Assembly: GCF_001522545.3 (NCBI RefSeq)
Contig: NC_031769.1
Coordinates: 70,112,640-70,176,639, forward strand
Direction: 5' to 3'
Origin: Parus major
Lineage: Eukaryota > Chordata > Aves > Passeriformes > Paridae
DNA: 64,000 nucleotides
Shown: one piece after another, positions 61,682 to 64,000 of the stretch
Layout: the number at the start of each line of letters is the position of its first letter
Numbering within the stretch: the first letter of the stretch is position 1
The notes under the pieces: model-generated
What the model was told of the DNA's origin: nothing
Databases searched by the model: none
Seen by the model: the letters and a program-made list of their open reading frames with translations, nothing else
Position numbers and translations under genes: made by a program

Positions 61682-64000
61682 GATTCCTTCATTCTCTGGA
61701 GCTTGCAGAAAAACTTGAAAGCCAACAGATATTATCTAGTCAAATAATATTCTGTGTTTGAAATACTTATGTCAATGTGAAACCTAATGCGAGTTTCTCT
61801 CCTTCAGGTTGAAAGATGGGGTTTATTGAAAAATACTTAAAAATTTGCCTGCCATTTTCTTTAGCATATGTGAAGTCAAATTATATCCATAATCCACTGT
61901 CATACATGTACACTTTCTTAAAAATAAACACGTTAACATATGTGTATACATTCCTAAGCATAATAACTTTTCCTAGTTTTGGTATGAGAAGGTATTTTAG
62001 CCCACAGACCTCAGCCCCTGATGTGTACATGTCACTGAAGCAGAATGTAAGGCCAGCTTGAAAGAGAACCAAAAAACTTATTTGAGTAAGAATGGAAAAT
62101 ACAGATTTAATTAGGACAACAGTGAATAATTAATCTCTGGGTCAAATGAGTCATAGGGAAAAAAACAGACTCCTTTTAAAATACAAGGACAAAATAATTG
62201 CCTCTGATAGTGTAATACTTTGGTCAAAGCAAAGACCACATATATTCTTCTCCTTCCCAAAGAGTGACACATAACAGAAGATGAGAAAGCTCTCCTAATC
62301 CTATACACATCTCTATATGAACGTGATTTTTCAAAATGTTTAAGACTAACATGCAAAAGTGGTGACTTTCTGATGAAAAAACTTATCAGTGAGCATGGTG
62401 CTCCTGGGATGACTTGGGCTTTGGTCCCATCTCTCTTTAATTTCAGTTTCAATCTCTTCTGTTTGGAAATATTAAATGGTCTGGATTTGTTAGCCAAGGA
62501 TGGCAGCTCCATAGTCAGCTAACAAAACCATCCAAACACTTTTCATTTATTATTTACTTTATTGAGTGCATTGTGTGCACAACTATTGAATGTACAGGTT
62601 TCAACACTGTAAGTTCAAAGTGCAGGGTTTTTTTTCTGTGTGAGTGTCAGAGAAAATTATGCATCCATTTGTTATTCAGAGGCTTCTCTGAGGATTAACA
62701 ACTCAGTACTGGCTCCAGTTCATGCTCTTCTGCAGCAATATTTCCTGTCCATTTGGCTTCAGAGGAATATTTTCTCTCACTGTTTTGGCCATCACGTAAT
62801 AGAGTAATCTGCAACCTGCAGGCCAGTTTCAGACACACAAAGCTGTGCCCAGCAGCATCTTTTTCCCAAGTAAAATATGACATAGAGAAAAGATGTTTAT
62901 AAGTAAATTCATTCCCATCTAACACTAACTTGTAAGTTCTTTTACATTGTTTACATTTCGAAAACAGTATACTGAATTAATATTATTGAGTAGAAACACA
63001 AGAGTGATCAACTTTTCTTATGTAAAAGAAGTACCTTAAATGAGAAAAATTTAGCTCGGAAGACTTAAATGTTTTTATGGGTAGAAATGCTAGAAAAAGA
63101 CAGGTACAATGATAATATAATTTTATAAAATACAAAGACAATTGTATCTCACATTTGTTTATTTGTTTGTTTGTTTGTTTTCCAGAAGTGATTATTGTAA
63201 GAGCCAAGTTCCTAAGGAAGTCCCTGAGATAGGTGTTAAACATTCAGAGCAGAGTTATAAGCACAAAAGCAGACAATGCCTTAACACAAGAAAGTATTTT
63301 ACCAAAGATGAAGCAGACAGATAAAGTTTGCCTATTAAGCTGACCTGTGTAAGCAAGTGACCACTTAGGGGGAAAATGTATGTAAAACCAAAAATATTTA
63401 TTTTTTGGTAGCCCTGGGGTATTGACATTAAAAATGTATAGTTCAAATGATGAACTGAAAGGATATTTTTCTATCTGAGAAAAATTAAAATATTAAAGTT
63501 ATCTTGTTCTTCTGAAAAAGCTTTTCAACAGCACTGAAAATATCTTTAGGAAAAAGCATTCAGTATGACAAAATGAGTAGTTGTCATGTTGCTTGGCAAA
63601 ATGTACGAAAAGAGACTCAAGACATCAAATCTCAGATGTAAAGTATATATTCTTATGATTTGTGTGTGTGTTCTTATGAGTTTTTATACATATGAATTAG
63701 GAATTTTGTTATTCATATTAATTTACTGTTTAATAAACTTTTTCATTTAATTAATAATATTTTCATTTATTCCTATGTCTGTGAGAGGCAGAGTAAGCTT
63801 CTCTTAGATAGATCTTGTTACTACTGATCACCTGGGACATTGGTCTTGTGAAGTCTTGTAATCAATACTCTTAAAGAAAATTAAAAATCATGATTTCTTT
63901 AAAAGGTAAATGAATGTGTCCATGCTATAAATAGAATCCAGAGACAAAGGCTGCACCTTCGGTTTCTGATATTTGAACTTAATTCAGAAAGAAAATTTGG
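61682..64000. other. AT-rich DNA, no gene seen
   Basis: Minus-strand frames at 62111-62512 (133 codons) and 62695-62925 (76 codons) have no recognised domain or convincing splice sites. Apart from a (TTTG)n run nothing is recognised. Confidence 0.5.
63154..63181. repeat. (TTTG)n tetranucleotide repeat
   Basis: About seven TTTG units with one ATTT variant near 63160. Confidence 0.92.

Noticed and set aside
62111..62512. 133-codon minus-strand open frame
   Set aside because: It has no domain, no splice context and unremarkable codon use.
62695..62925. 76-codon minus-strand frame with fairly balanced composition
   Set aside because: It shows only a weak acceptor-like sequence and no family resemblance. 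Its coding character is less convincing than at 49.7-49.9 kb.
1..64000. CRISPR arrays, prokaryotic operons, phage or defence genes, tRNA and rRNA genes
   Set aside because: No regularly spaced repeats, no tightly packed long frames and no cloverleaf genes were seen. The only tRNA-like sequence is the retroviral primer site.

Overview
The window reads as intergenic or intronic DNA from a bird, probably a neoavian and most likely a songbird. It is AT-rich with short homopolymer runs. Its recognisable repeats are avian: several CR1 LINE fragments with the usual 3' ends, one resembling the CR1-J group, and long-terminal-repeat (LTR) remnants of endogenous retroviruses of kinds common in passerines. 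Nothing bacterial is present: there are no operons, tRNA or rRNA genes, or CRISPR arrays. The host assignment rests on recognising repeat families from memory, because no search could be run.

Layout. 0-8.9 kb is AT-rich DNA with a (GT)n microsatellite near 0.4 kb, a short CpG-rich block near 1.9 kb and an old MIR-like SINE relic near 2.5 kb. 8.9-10.4 kb holds a minus-strand CR1 carrying reverse-transcriptase and endonuclease remnants around a large internal deletion. 10.4-21.9 kb has no recognisable gene. 21.9-23.3 kb is a minus-strand solo LTR. 31.0-31.6 kb is a minus-strand CR1-J-like copy, and 33.7 kb a short plus-strand CR1 tail. 38.0-39.5 kb is a plus-strand LTR of the same family as the one at 22 kb, followed by an 18-base site exactly complementary to the 3' end of tRNA-Gly, so it is the stump of a 5' LTR. 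44 kb has an (AAT)n microsatellite. 49.7-49.9 kb (minus) contains the only stretch that looks like a real protein-coding exon, a possible terminal exon of a gene I cannot name. 56.0-56.5 kb and 58.7-59.2 kb are plus-strand CR1 remnants, and 61.2-61.7 kb is an ERVL-type LTR remnant.

No intact gene and no novel multi-gene system is visible. The other open reading frames of 60-200 codons are what chance, T-rich tracts or repeat antisense strands give in 64 kb. The observations most worth following are the candidate exon at 49.7-49.9 kb and the tRNA-Gly primer site with its paired LTR copies.
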